Positions 38,577 to 45,822 of a DNA stretch of 45,822 bases are shown piece after piece. The stretch is from IMG/VR virus record IMGVR_UViG_3300035670_000381, positions 1-45,822 of that record; one strand, 5' to 3'. Position 1 is the first letter of the stretch; each line of letters starts with the position of its first letter. The DNA comes from a virus. The notes under the pieces are model-generated. The model made no database searches. It had not been told where the DNA came from and was given only the letters and a program-made list of their open reading frames with translations. The translations under genes and the position numbers were made by a program.

Positions 38577-39049
38577 TATTGTCCATTGATAAACTTTTCC
38601 CACTCAATGGCACTCTTGATCTGAAAACCTCTATTGGAAATTTGACGCATGACTTGATCTAACCAGTAAAGCATCTGGTCTAAGTATTTGATCTTTGCCT
38701 CAAGGTTAACAATATCATCGTCTGCCTCAAGATAAGTTTTCATTTTTTCTGAAGTCTTTATGCTTGACCCGAATGGTTTAGAGGCGTAAGTCTTTGCGTC
38801 TGCCTCACCAGAATAATACTCACGTTTCTCTTTAACCAACTTTCGGATCTCAAACTCTAACGAAGTTTTGATCTGAGAAATGTCAGTGTAATGGTTTAAG
38901 TATTTATTATGTTGAAAAGGGATGTCTAACGCAAGTTGCCCAAGATCTGTGGTATACTGTTTGTTCTTGAACTGGAAATCTACTGCGCTATCTTCTGCCC
39001 ATTCTTCTCTTAATTTTTCAAATTTATTACGAAGATTTTCAAAATTCAT
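38576..39049 (-). CDS. uvsY: UvsY recombination mediator
   Basis: 157 aa. Helical, with FQHNKYLNHYTDISQIKTSLE (about residues 45-65) and RQISNRGFQIKSAIEWEKF at the end, as in T4-type UvsY. It helps UvsX displace the single-stranded binding protein. ATGA overlap with the structural gene upstream. Confidence 0.9.
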   Translation of the reverse strand: MNFENLRNKFEKLREEWAEDSAVDFQFKNKQYTTDLGQLALDIPFQHNKYLNHYTDISQIKTSLEFEIRKLVKEKREYYSGEADAKTYASKPFGSSIKTSEKMKTYLEADDDIVNLEAKIKYLDQMLYWLDQVMRQISNRGFQIKSAIEWEKFINGQ

Positions 39050-39564
39050 AAGGGTTTCATATTTTTGTTCAAGATGAAAAATCGCTGATGCTTGAATGTA
39101 ACTTCAGCTGTGATATAATCCACATCTGTCATTGTAGCATTGAATTCAAGACCAGACAATGACACAGGAAAAATATTTTCAAACGATACAATAAATGCTG
39201 GATTGTAGGCAGAAGTTACAATGTGTAATTGAGCATTGCTGTATTCTTCTTCTGGTGGAGTGTCGGCATCATCATCTGCTCTACCGTTTTGACGCATCCA
39301 CTTGTGAATTGAATAGTAATTCTTCAGATCTTCATCAACAATAAATTGTACAGTAAAATCTCCAAAGTTTACACCACCACCAGGAATAATTGGTAGATTG
39401 CGAAAGCGTGTTGAATATTCAATCGTTGGCATATTAATGTCGGGAACGTTTGCTCTTTGACAAAAGAAATCAGTTCCTTCAAATTTTTCCAACTTTAGGA
39501 GATAACCAATAGGATTTAAAAAATTCCTGTTCGTAGGTTGCTCCTTATACCATTTAGCAGACAT
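39046..39564 (-). CDS. Tail-tube-fold structural protein
   Basis: 172 aa with GGGAAG before the ATG. LLKLEKFEGTDFFCQRANVPDI (about residues 23-44), FGDFTVQFIVDEDLKNYYSIHKWM (about 87-110) and YITAEVTFKHQRFFI follow the tail-tube/gp54-like beta-sandwich pattern. Similar in plan to gp19. It may be a baseplate-to-tube adaptor such as a gp54 counterpart; not certain. A late-type AATAAATA lies 23 nt upstream. Confidence 0.65.
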   Translation of the reverse strand: MSAKWYKEQPTNRNFLNPIGYLLKLEKFEGTDFFCQRANVPDINMPTIEYSTRFRNLPIIPGGGVNFGDFTVQFIVDEDLKNYYSIHKWMRQNGRADDDADTPPEEEYSNAQLHIVTSAYNPAFIVSFENIFPVSLSGLEFNATMTDVDYITAEVTFKHQRFFILNKNMKPL

Positions 39565-39578
39565 GTCAACTTCCCAAG

Positions 39579-39716
39579 CTATACCATATTTATTCTTTCA
39601 AATAAAGGCACCTCACAAGCATCTTCCCATTCTGGTTCATACAATGGACAAGGTTCTTCCATTAGTACATCGTTTTTGATTTTTATGATTTGTTCGTATA
39701 GTTGATCAAATTCCAT
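39579..39716 (-). CDS. 45-aa acidic hypothetical protein
   Basis: MEFDQLYEQIIKIKNDVLME at the start. It starts 1 nt after the upstream stop and ends 14 nt before the next ATG. Its last codons contain the late box of the next gene. Acidic, with two Cys; unrecognised. Confidence 0.55.
   Translation of the reverse strand: MEFDQLYEQIIKIKNDVLMEEPCPLYEPEWEDACEVPLFERINMV
39587..39594 (-). promoter_or_regulatory. Late promoter variant
   Basis: AATAAATA on the minus strand, 23 nt before ATG 39564. Confidence 0.4.
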
Positions 39717-39717
39717 T

Positions 39718-39885
39718 TTAAGAGTGATATTCGTTTATAAAATCTAAGAGTTCATTTAGAACCCATTGTGCTCCTGCTTTTTTATCTTCTGAGCAATTAA
39801 AGCATATTTCATTGTTATGTAGAGATGTTTTTAACTTATAAATTTTGCTTTGAATATCAACCTTAGACAGGCGACCTCTTGACAT
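39718..39885 (-). CDS. 55-aa hypothetical protein
   Basis: MSRGRLSKVDIQSKIYKLKT at the start, WVLNELLDFINEYHS at the end. Helical, two Cys. First of a pair of small genes after the gp23 terminator. Function unknown. Confidence 0.6.
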   Translation of the reverse strand: MSRGRLSKVDIQSKIYKLKTSLHNNEICFNCSEDKKAGAQWVLNELLDFINEYHS

Positions 39886-39914
39886 TGGAGATTATTGAAC
39901 GCTAAATCTATTTA

Positions 39915-39943
39915 ATAAAAAAGGGACCCCTCTCGGGGTCCCC
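39915..39943 (-). terminator. Strong terminator after gp23
   Basis: On the minus strand GGGACCCC (39942-39935) pairs with GGGGTCCC (39930-39923), loop GAGA, followed by TTTTTT. Confidence 0.9.
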
Positions 39944-39964
39944 AGTATTAATGTGTGAATTAAC

Positions 39965-41410
39965 TCACATTAGGTTAGCAACACGTACTCTTCTGTAGTA
40001 CTGGTTGCGGTTTGCGGTTAGAGCTTCAGCATCTGGAGTGCCATTCGACTGAACGACGAATGGGTTAGCAACCATACCGTAACGGGTCTTGAAGCCAATC
40101 TTTGGCTGGAAGGTGTCAGGGTCAATGCTGCGTAGCATCTGGAGGGGAACATATGGGCAGTAGAATAGTCCTGCGTCATATGGAGAAGAACCCTTGTAAC
40201 CAACAACATAGTAGTGAGTGTTGGAAACGTTTGCCGAATAAGGATCAACGTAGACCTTAATTCTGCCGTTCATGGTTCCGACAAGGAGGTTACCGGTGTC
40301 ATCTACTTCACCGATCTGAGGACCACCAGCTCCGGATAGACCAGAGGTGTAGTCAAGAGTTCCGCTCATTGCGAGAGCAGAAGCAACGTCAGCAGAAGTG
40401 ATGATGAAGTTGCCCTTTCCTCTACGAGTTTGCTGAGCAATAGCGTTAGCATCGCGCTCAACTTGGAACATAAGACCCTTGAACTTCTCAACCGACCAAC
40501 GACCGTTGCTGTCAACATCAAGGTCAAATACGCCTGCGTTAGCAACATTGTTCTGAGCACCGCTCTTAGCAATGGTGTATACAGTACGTACAACCTCACG
40601 GTTGATTTCAGCAAGGATCTCGCTGGAGAGAAGGTTAGCAAGCTCTTGCTCAGCGTCAAGACCATGGATTGCCTTAAGGTCTTGTGCTAGCTCAAGAGTG
40701 TACTCTGCCTTGAGTGCTCTGGTCTTAGCAGTAACGGCAGTCTTCTCGATGCTGAAGGTCATCTCGTTGAAGAGAGTTGCTCCAGAACCAAGAGTTTCAG
40801 CAACGTTGCGAGCCATAGCAGTTGTGCCACGCTCATAGTTACCAGCAGTTGTACCACCACCAGTTGTATCGTTTAGAAGACCTGGGTTAGCATCGGTAGT
40901 ACCACCGTCGCCAAGAGGATATACGTCATCGGTTCCGAGTGGATCGTTGTCGTAATCAGCAGGACCTCTTGAAGAAGCAGAGAAGTTGCTATCTGGCTCG
41001 TTGTAGAGAGCTTCACGACCAGCACGGAGGCTAGCGTCGTTCTCAGCCTGATAGTGTGACTTCATTGCGAAGATTAGTCCAGTAGGACCGGTCATTGGTT
41101 GAACACCGCAGATGTCATAAGCAACGAGGTTAGGCATTGCTCTGCGGATTAGGGAGATCATGACAGGATCGAAACCTGCGAGACCACCAGTTTTGGTGTC
41201 GAGACCTGAACCTGAAAGTGCGTTGGTTCCAATGGCACCAGCACTGTTGATGGTTTCAGTCATCATACCACGCTCTTCGCGTAGTGACTTTTCTGTATTT
41301 TCTAAGAGAACAGCGGTAACAGCCTTTCTATAGTTGTCTTTGATGGCACCAGCGCCTTCGTGACCTAGAACAGGTGACCACTTTTCTGTTAGAGCTTTAG
41401 CGTTAAACAT
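39965..41410 (-). CDS. 23: Major capsid protein
   Basis: 481 aa. Begins MFNAKALTEKWSPVLGHEGA, a removable N-terminal part, with LLENTEKSLREE about 34-45. HK97-fold regions: DPVMISLIRRAMPNLVAYDICGVQPM in outline, and the C-terminal YVPLQMLRSIDPDTFQPKIGFKTRYG. It forms the capsid hexamers and is cut by gp21 during maturation. GGAG lies 8 nt before the ATG. Good length compared with T4-like cyanophages. Confidence 0.96.
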   Translation of the reverse strand: MFNAKALTEKWSPVLGHEGAGAIKDNYRKAVTAVLLENTEKSLREERGMMTETINSAGAIGTNALSGSGLDTKTGGLAGFDPVMISLIRRAMPNLVAYDICGVQPMTGPTGLIFAMKSHYQAENDASLRAGREALYNEPDSNFSASSRGPADYDNDPLGTDDVYPLGDGGTTDANPGLLNDTTGGGTTAGNYERGTTAMARNVAETLGSGATLFNEMTFSIEKTAVTAKTRALKAEYTLELAQDLKAIHGLDAEQELANLLSSEILAEINREVVRTVYTIAKSGAQNNVANAGVFDLDVDSNGRWSVEKFKGLMFQVERDANAIAQQTRRGKGNFIITSADVASALAMSGTLDYTSGLSGAGGPQIGEVDDTGNLLVGTMNGRIKVYVDPYSANVSNTHYYVVGYKGSSPYDAGLFYCPYVPLQMLRSIDPDTFQPKIGFKTRYGMVANPFVVQSNGTPDAEALTANRNQYYRRVRVANLM

Positions 41411-41434
41411 TTGTTTGCTCCGGAAAGAAATTTG

Positions 41435-41442
41435 GATTTATT
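41435..41442 (-). promoter_or_regulatory. Late promoter variant for gp23
   Basis: AATAAATC on the minus strand, 25 nt before ATG 41410. Confidence 0.4.
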
Positions 41443-41443
41443 A

Positions 41444-42601
41444 TTATGACCAGCGGTTAAGTGCTTGGAGATATGCTGCCATTACTGGAGTTACCTCTTG
41501 ACCTTCTACTGGGGTTTCGTCAGCAGCATCACTAGGAATTGTGATTGTTTCTTTGAAATATGACTCCTTGATAGTCTTCACTTTCTTGGAGAAATCTTCT
41601 TCTGAAACAAATTCAATGCCCTCAGCAAGTGCGGCGAGTTTTTCCTTCTGAGTGTCTGCGAGACCTTCTGACACAACGGACAGAATATTGATTTTGGCAG
41701 CCTCATTCAGGCGGTTTTGTAATTTCACGTTCGCCTTAACCTGTTCGTCCAGGCGCTCTTCCATCTCACGAATCTGATCAACCATACCTTCTACTACTTC
41801 AACTTTTTCATCAGGAATAGAGATATAGTGCTCTTCAAAGAGATTCTTAAGACCTGCGATGAAGTCTTCAGTAATCTCATTTCTGATACCACGGTCAATG
41901 GCGACTTGGTTCTCTTCCATCCACTGACCAATGGCGTAGTTCACAGTGCCGTTAACTTCTTCAGATAGTTCTGCTTTGGCAGTCTCTACCTGCTTGTCAA
42001 GTTCGTTAGCAAAGTGCTCTACAAGTCTGTCGTACTCTTCAGAAATTTTTGCCTTTACAGCAGCTTCAAAGATTGTCTTTGCTTTATCGGCAAACTCTTC
42101 TGAGAGTTCTGTTCCCTCAAGGAGGGCATTGATATCATCGGAAACATCAAGATCTTCAAATGAAGGCTTGATTGGGTAAGTAACTGCTCCACCCATCTTA
42201 GTTCCATAGGCAACCTCAACACCAACGGTTGGTTGAGTTCCTTGATCACCAGCATCTTTCTTAGAAGAAAGTTGAGGATCACCTGAAATCTGAGAGATAG
42301 GCGCTGCTGCTTTTGCTCCAGGATTTTCTTCGCCATCTTCATCGTTGTCATGAAGTGGACCAGAAGATGAACCGCCAAGATCTGTTGCTGCCTTTTGACC
42401 AGGAGCTACTGATGGTTGAACGGTTGGCATAGGATCCTTTCCGCCAGCTTTAGCAGTCTGTGCGTCAGAAACCTGAGAAGGATCGCTGCCAGCACCAGGG
42501 ATCACAGACGCGGAAACGGTTGGCATTGGATCGCCAGCTTCCAAAATGATATCTTGCTTAGCAACAAACTCCTCAAACTTTTCGTTTAGCATATCTGACA
42601 T
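41444..42601 (-). CDS. 22: Prohead core scaffold protein
   Basis: 385 aa; ATG 42592 (Met4) is an alternative. The first 150 residues are Gly/Pro/Ala-rich and disordered, with DPMPTV occurring twice. Residues 150-330 form long acidic coiled coils (for example ELDKQVETAKAELSEEV and VEGMVDQIREMEERL). The layout gp21-gp22-gp23 and the composition fit T4 gp22, which forms the head core and is later digested by gp21. Confidence 0.88.
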   Translation of the reverse strand: MSDMLNEKFEEFVAKQDIILEAGDPMPTVSASVIPGAGSDPSQVSDAQTAKAGGKDPMPTVQPSVAPGQKAATDLGGSSSGPLHDNDEDGEENPGAKAAAPISQISGDPQLSSKKDAGDQGTQPTVGVEVAYGTKMGGAVTYPIKPSFEDLDVSDDINALLEGTELSEEFADKAKTIFEAAVKAKISEEYDRLVEHFANELDKQVETAKAELSEEVNGTVNYAIGQWMEENQVAIDRGIRNEITEDFIAGLKNLFEEHYISIPDEKVEVVEGMVDQIREMEERLDEQVKANVKLQNRLNEAAKINILSVVSEGLADTQKEKLAALAEGIEFVSEEDFSKKVKTIKESYFKETITIPSDAADETPVEGQEVTPVMAAYLQALNRWS

Positions 42602-42642
42602 TTGAGTTTACCCCTTTAATTTCCTTATGATTAATCTAAAAT

Positions 42643-42650
42643 TATTTATT
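42643..42650 (-). promoter_or_regulatory. Late promoter variant for gp22
   Basis: AATAAATA on the minus strand, 42 nt before ATG 42601. Confidence 0.45.
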
Positions 42651-42653
42651 AAT

Positions 42654-43298
42654 TCAAATATTTGAGAGAAAATCTTCAAATACTTTGAGAACCCTCTCTT
42701 CTAATTTGCGACTTGTCGCTTCATCAATGTATTTACGATATTTATCAAGTTTTGCTTCCTTTAGAATACCGTTTTCCCAGACCCACTCTTTTCCTTCCAT
42801 GATGCCATTGACGAAAGCATCTGGTGCTGAAGGATCTGCTACAATATCAGCAGCAGTAGTTAGCATGAAGTCGTCGCGGACAATCGCAATATCTTCTCTC
42901 TTATCAATGCTTCCCATACCACGAGAAGAAACTCCAAGTTGAACTCCTTCTTCTAAGAGTGATCTTGCGATCCTTCCCATTGGAGTATCAAGAATTTGTG
43001 CCTTACCGTAGAAGTTGTGACCTTCTGCTCTCAATTCTGTAATTCTATGAGATACTCTATCTAAGTTTACAGTTGGTCCATCTGGGTGACCAAGTTCTCC
43101 AAGAGCTCTCTTAGTTTTTACATATTCTTCAGTATATCTTTCAACTTCTCTATTAAGAATGTCAAAAGGATACATACGACCATTACGGTTCTTTAGTTCA
43201 GATTGAAGAAAAACTCCCTCAATATAGAGGAGTTTTTTTCCATCTTTCTCTTCTGTGAGAACTTTTACGTCCTCAATCTGTTCCGTTATCAGTTTCAT
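42654..43298 (-). CDS. 21: Prohead maturation protease
   Basis: 214 aa from ATG 43298. ELKNRNGRMYPFDIL near the start, RALGELGHPDGPTV with the catalytic His, and LGVSSRGMGS with the catalytic Ser fit the herpesvirus-like prohead protease family. It cleaves scaffold, capsid and internal proteins. Overlaps the small core gene by 26 nt. Confidence 0.93.
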   Translation of the reverse strand: MKLITEQIEDVKVLTEEKDGKKLLYIEGVFLQSELKNRNGRMYPFDILNREVERYTEEYVKTKRALGELGHPDGPTVNLDRVSHRITELRAEGHNFYGKAQILDTPMGRIARSLLEEGVQLGVSSRGMGSIDKREDIAIVRDDFMLTTAADIVADPSAPDAFVNGIMEGKEWVWENGILKEAKLDKYRKYIDEATSRKLEERVLKVFEDFLSNI

Positions 43299-43494
43299 CT
43301 GTAGTTTCTTCGGTAGGTTCTTCGGTAGGTTCATCAAAAAATGTATCTGCTACAATCTGCTTATACTGTGCCATGGCATCAGATGCTCTGGCAAAAAGCA
43401 AATCGTGAATAGCATCAATTGCTGATGCCCTATCACTGTCGTTGATTTTGTTTACAATATCAACCACACCAGTTTCTTGATTATTTTCAGACAT
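43273..43494 (-). CDS. Small prohead core protein
   Basis: 73 aa. VVDIVNKINDSDRASAIDAI helix, then an acidic Thr/Glu-rich tail (EEPTEETTDETD). Located between portal and protease like T4 gp67/gp68, small core components. An AATAAATA box lies 22 nt upstream. Homology to those is inferred from position. Confidence 0.65.
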   Translation of the reverse strand: MSENNQETGVVDIVNKINDSDRASAIDAIHDLLFARASDAMAQYKQIVADTFFDEPTEEPTEETTDETDNGTD

Positions 43495-43514
43495 GATATT
43501 AAGACAATATATGT

Positions 43515-45218
43515 CTATTTATTGTTTTCTGATGTTTTCGGTTGTGCTTTCGCTCTTTCTATCTCTCTTTCCATATTGGCATCCGCAGCTTCTTGTTCTC
43601 TGGCGGCACTATCATCTGCTTGAATACCTTGTAATTCTGGACCAAACGCAGTGTTTTGTTGCTGCATTGTATCCATCATATTTGTCTGAACTGGATCAAC
43701 AGCAAGACCAGATGCGATCTCTCCTTTTATCTGCTTATCAATTTCCTTGAATTCTTTTTCAGTTTGATTAAGAATATTCTTACGAATGTATTCAACAGAG
43801 AAATACTTACCAGCAAAAGGATCCATCTGTGTAACAATAGCAACACGCTGGTTCATCATTTCAATTTGCTTTAGTTCATTGAAATGATTATCAAACAAGA
43901 AGTCATATTGAATATGCTCCTTCATGTCATCCCAATCTTCTGGTGAGATTACACCTTTAAGAATTAATTGGGTCTTGAGAATATCTTGGAATAGTTCGCT
44001 GAAACGCTTGCGGAGACGACCAATGAACTTAGCAAACTTGAGTTCATCCCTGAGAACCTCTGTGGTCTTACCAAGATTAAACCCCTTGTTGTCATCCGTA
44101 AGGCGGGAAGGTGGTAGGTTGAGTGAGTTGTAAAGTTTCTTTTTGAAATACTCAACATCCTTGAGTTCACCAAGGTTCTGACCGCCAGGGAGTGTAGTGA
44201 TCTCAGTTCCTCTGCCACCTTCACGACGAGGTAACCAGAAGTCCTCAAGCATTGACATATGCTTTTTATCATCGCGCATCTCTCCAGTGTTAGCATCATA
44301 AACAAGCTTGTTTCTATAACGAGACATAACATCACGAAGGTATTGCTCTGCTTTTACCTTAGGAAGATTGCCTACATCAATGTAAAAAATTCTACGTTCT
44401 GGTGCGCGTGACAATCTGTAGATTACCAAACTATCTTCAATCATTCTGAGTTGATTGAGAGATTTGATTGCTTTATGAAGGAAGCTCAACACCATTCTTT
44501 TGTTAAGATCCTGAAGTCCAGATGTAACAAAAGTGATCGCATCAGTTGAGATCTTAACTCCTTGTGAAAGAGACATATCTCCAATTGGTCCAAGAACACC
44601 GCCTTGATAAAAACCCTTTGGATTGAAGAGATAATAATCAACAAATGTGCCATACTCATATTCAAGTGCTGTTCCTTTTATCGCAGCACGAGTAAGACTA
44701 TCTTTTGCTTTGTTGTCTAATTTTTGGCGAACTTTTTTGATCTTCAGTGGATCAATGTAGCGAAGTTCTAAAATTCCTTTTTTAGGATTGTCTAAATCTA
44801 TAACTTTATGATAAAATAAACGACCATCAATATACCAATTACGCACAATCTCATGTGCTCTATTGTCAAAATTTAGAAGTTTTTTGATGTGATCAAATTC
44901 ATTTCTAATCTTATTCTTTACACCAGAACCAACTTCTAAATTATCAAGATTGATTTCTACTGGACTGTCGTGAGCATCACTGACAACAAACTCATTCACA
45001 ACTTCATCAACGGCACTATCAACTTCTGGATGAAGAGCCATATCACGATATCTATGAATGAGATCATACTCGTTACGAGCAGAATGATCTGTATCTACAT
45101 ATGTTCCGAAATAACCACCAGCAGCAACGGCGATGGGTTCATCAGCAGAAGGAGGGACAGGGGATTGCCCCTTCTGTCCCTCCTTTCTATTGATTTGGAA
45201 GCCAAATAGTTGACTCAT
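43515..45218 (-). CDS. 20: Portal vertex protein
   Basis: 567 aa. YRDMALHPEVDSAVDEVVNE (about residues 50-69), ELRYIDPLKIKKVR, and SLNLPPSRLTDD with NLGKTTEVLRDELKF are conserved portal segments of T4-like phages, and the tail is Gln/Ala-rich. It forms the dodecameric DNA gate and starts head assembly. A GATAAATA box lies 30 nt upstream of its ATG. Confidence 0.96.
   Translation of the reverse strand: MSQLFGFQINRKEGQKGQSPVPPSADEPIAVAAGGYFGTYVDTDHSARNEYDLIHRYRDMALHPEVDSAVDEVVNEFVVSDAHDSPVEINLDNLEVGSGVKNKIRNEFDHIKKLLNFDNRAHEIVRNWYIDGRLFYHKVIDLDNPKKGILELRYIDPLKIKKVRQKLDNKAKDSLTRAAIKGTALEYEYGTFVDYYLFNPKGFYQGGVLGPIGDMSLSQGVKISTDAITFVTSGLQDLNKRMVLSFLHKAIKSLNQLRMIEDSLVIYRLSRAPERRIFYIDVGNLPKVKAEQYLRDVMSRYRNKLVYDANTGEMRDDKKHMSMLEDFWLPRREGGRGTEITTLPGGQNLGELKDVEYFKKKLYNSLNLPPSRLTDDNKGFNLGKTTEVLRDELKFAKFIGRLRKRFSELFQDILKTQLILKGVISPEDWDDMKEHIQYDFLFDNHFNELKQIEMMNQRVAIVTQMDPFAGKYFSVEYIRKNILNQTEKEFKEIDKQIKGEIASGLAVDPVQTNMMDTMQQQNTAFGPELQGIQADDSAAREQEAADANMEREIERAKAQPKTSENNK
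43516..43523 (-). promoter_or_regulatory. Late promoter variant for the small core gene
   Basis: AATAAATA on the minus strand, within the last codons of gp20, 22 nt before ATG 43494. Confidence 0.45.
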
Positions 45219-45247
45219 AATTACTTATTCAACTGTGTTAGTCAAAC

Positions 45248-45255
45248 TATTTATC
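45248..45255 (-). promoter_or_regulatory. Late promoter variant for gp20
   Basis: GATAAATA on the minus strand, overlapping the gp19 stop (TGATAAATA), 30 nt before ATG 45218. Confidence 0.5.
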
Positions 45256-45822
45256 AGACTACTGGAAGCGCGGAAACTCCCTGTCTTGTCCCTGGTTGAG
45301 CAGTGAAGTACGAATACTGCCACTCAACTGTGAATTCTTCAATCTGATCATTGCTATCATAAGCAATGTCAATTTGAGAAACGTTGGTTGGGAAGCAATA
45401 CTTGAGAGTATATGATCTGAGAATAGCTCCCTCTTCGCTGGCATCTTTTTCCAGTTGCTTGACAGAAAGATCTGCCATGTAACCAGTAGAGTTGTTAGGA
45501 ACGAAAAGTGGTGCTGTGTTTGCTTCGTGTGTATTGATGCTGTTTGCCCACTGCTCAAAGAACGAACGGAGTTTGAAATCCTTATCGTTGAAGAATGTAG
45601 TAGTCCAAGTATCAAAGGTGCGATCACCTGCGATCTTAACTGTTCTTCCACGGAAAGGAACTTCGATAACACCCAAGTTTGAACCTGGGAGTGCCGCTGA
45701 CTTACAAAGTAGATTTGTAAGATTTTGATCTTCGGTTTGCTTTGAAAGTGTAGCAGGGAACTGAACGTCGATCAGGAACATATTGGGCTTTACGCCCTGA
45801 CCGATAGTTTGTAGAAACTGAC
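45254..45822 (-). CDS. 19: Tail tube protein (5' end outside the window)
   Basis: The frame stays open to the window edge, adding QFLQTIGQGVKP before the first ATG inside it (45781), so the true start is beyond the end. NMFLIDVQFPATLSK, ALPGSNLGVIEVPFRGRTVK, DTWTTTFFNDKDFKLRSFFEQW and FTVEWQYSYF mark the T4 gp19 tube fold. It builds the inner tail tube. At least 189 aa are encoded here. Confidence 0.92.
   Translation of the reverse strand, partial: QFLQTIGQGVKPNMFLIDVQFPATLSKQTEDQNLTNLLCKSAALPGSNLGVIEVPFRGRTVKIAGDRTFDTWTTTFFNDKDFKLRSFFEQWANSINTHEANTAPLFVPNNSTGYMADLSVKQLEKDASEEGAILRSYTLKYCFPTNVSQIDIAYDSNDQIEEFTVEWQYSYFTAQPGTRQGVSALPVV

Noticed and set aside
1-45822. CRISPR arrays, insertion sequences, attachment sites, photosynthesis genes
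   Set aside because: I looked for regularly spaced repeats, transposase motifs, integrase or psbA-type genes and saw none in this window.

Overview
The window is part of a T4-like cyanobacterial myophage (cyanomyovirus) genome. The case rests on co-linear T4 core genes (portal, prohead protease, scaffold, major capsid protein, UvsY/UvsW/UvsX, gp41, gp43, gp44/45/62, RegA, gp46/47, gp55, gp61, NrdA/B) mixed with genes typical of cyanophages: mazG, hsp20, speD, a cobS-like AAA+ ATPase, DUF3110-like and DUF3310-like proteins, and a large tRNA array. Almost everything is on the minus strand, so transcription runs from high to low coordinates. The only convincing plus-strand gene is a small membrane protein at 4191-4430.

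Read in transcription order: 45.8-39.6 kb is head morphogenesis (gp19 cut by the window edge, gp20, a small core protein, gp21, gp22, gp23, two tiny genes and a second tail-tube-like protein). 39.0-33.0 kb is recombination and late-transcription control (UvsY, UvsW, gp55, gp47, gp46). 32.9-29.1 kb holds a MoxR/CobS-type AAA+ ATPase with a HEVGH plus VWA partner. 29.1-17.5 kb is the replication factory (gp45, SpeD, gp44, Dam, gp62, RegA, Hsp20, three tandem Sm-like proteins, gp43, UvsX, gp41, MazG). 17.5-11 kb holds accessory and virion genes, including an NMNAT-like enzyme beside a ligase-like protein. 10.6-6.0 kb is primase plus class I ribonucleotide reductase. 5.95-3.2 kb is a nuclease and a cell-wall cluster (C39-type peptidase, GH24 lysozyme, RlpA-like protein, lipoprotein-like protein). 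3.2-0.35 kb is an array of 19 tRNA genes carrying an HNH endonuclease gene, small ORFs and a structured non-tRNA spacer. The window begins in a cyanobacterial-type SLH porin-like gene.

Many genes are translationally coupled through ATGA or TAATG overlaps, several of them unannotatable by size alone (32-58 aa). Late promoters of the T4 type (NATAAATA or CTAAATA) sit 20-40 nt before many late genes. Several are interlocked with a hairpin so that late transcripts would start inside the hairpin, removing a terminator or freeing a ribosome-binding site.

The strongest unusual signal is at 4863-4942. The peptidase gene ends in the dnaX-type slippery heptamer A AAA AAG directly before its stop codon, with a Shine-Dalgarno-like AAGGA 10 nt upstream and a perfect 17-bp stem starting 5 nt downstream. 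The -1 frame then reads a complete GH24 lysozyme domain that has no usable start codon before its catalytic glutamate. This predicts two products from one gene: a 237-aa peptidase and a 401-aa peptidase-lysozyme fusion.
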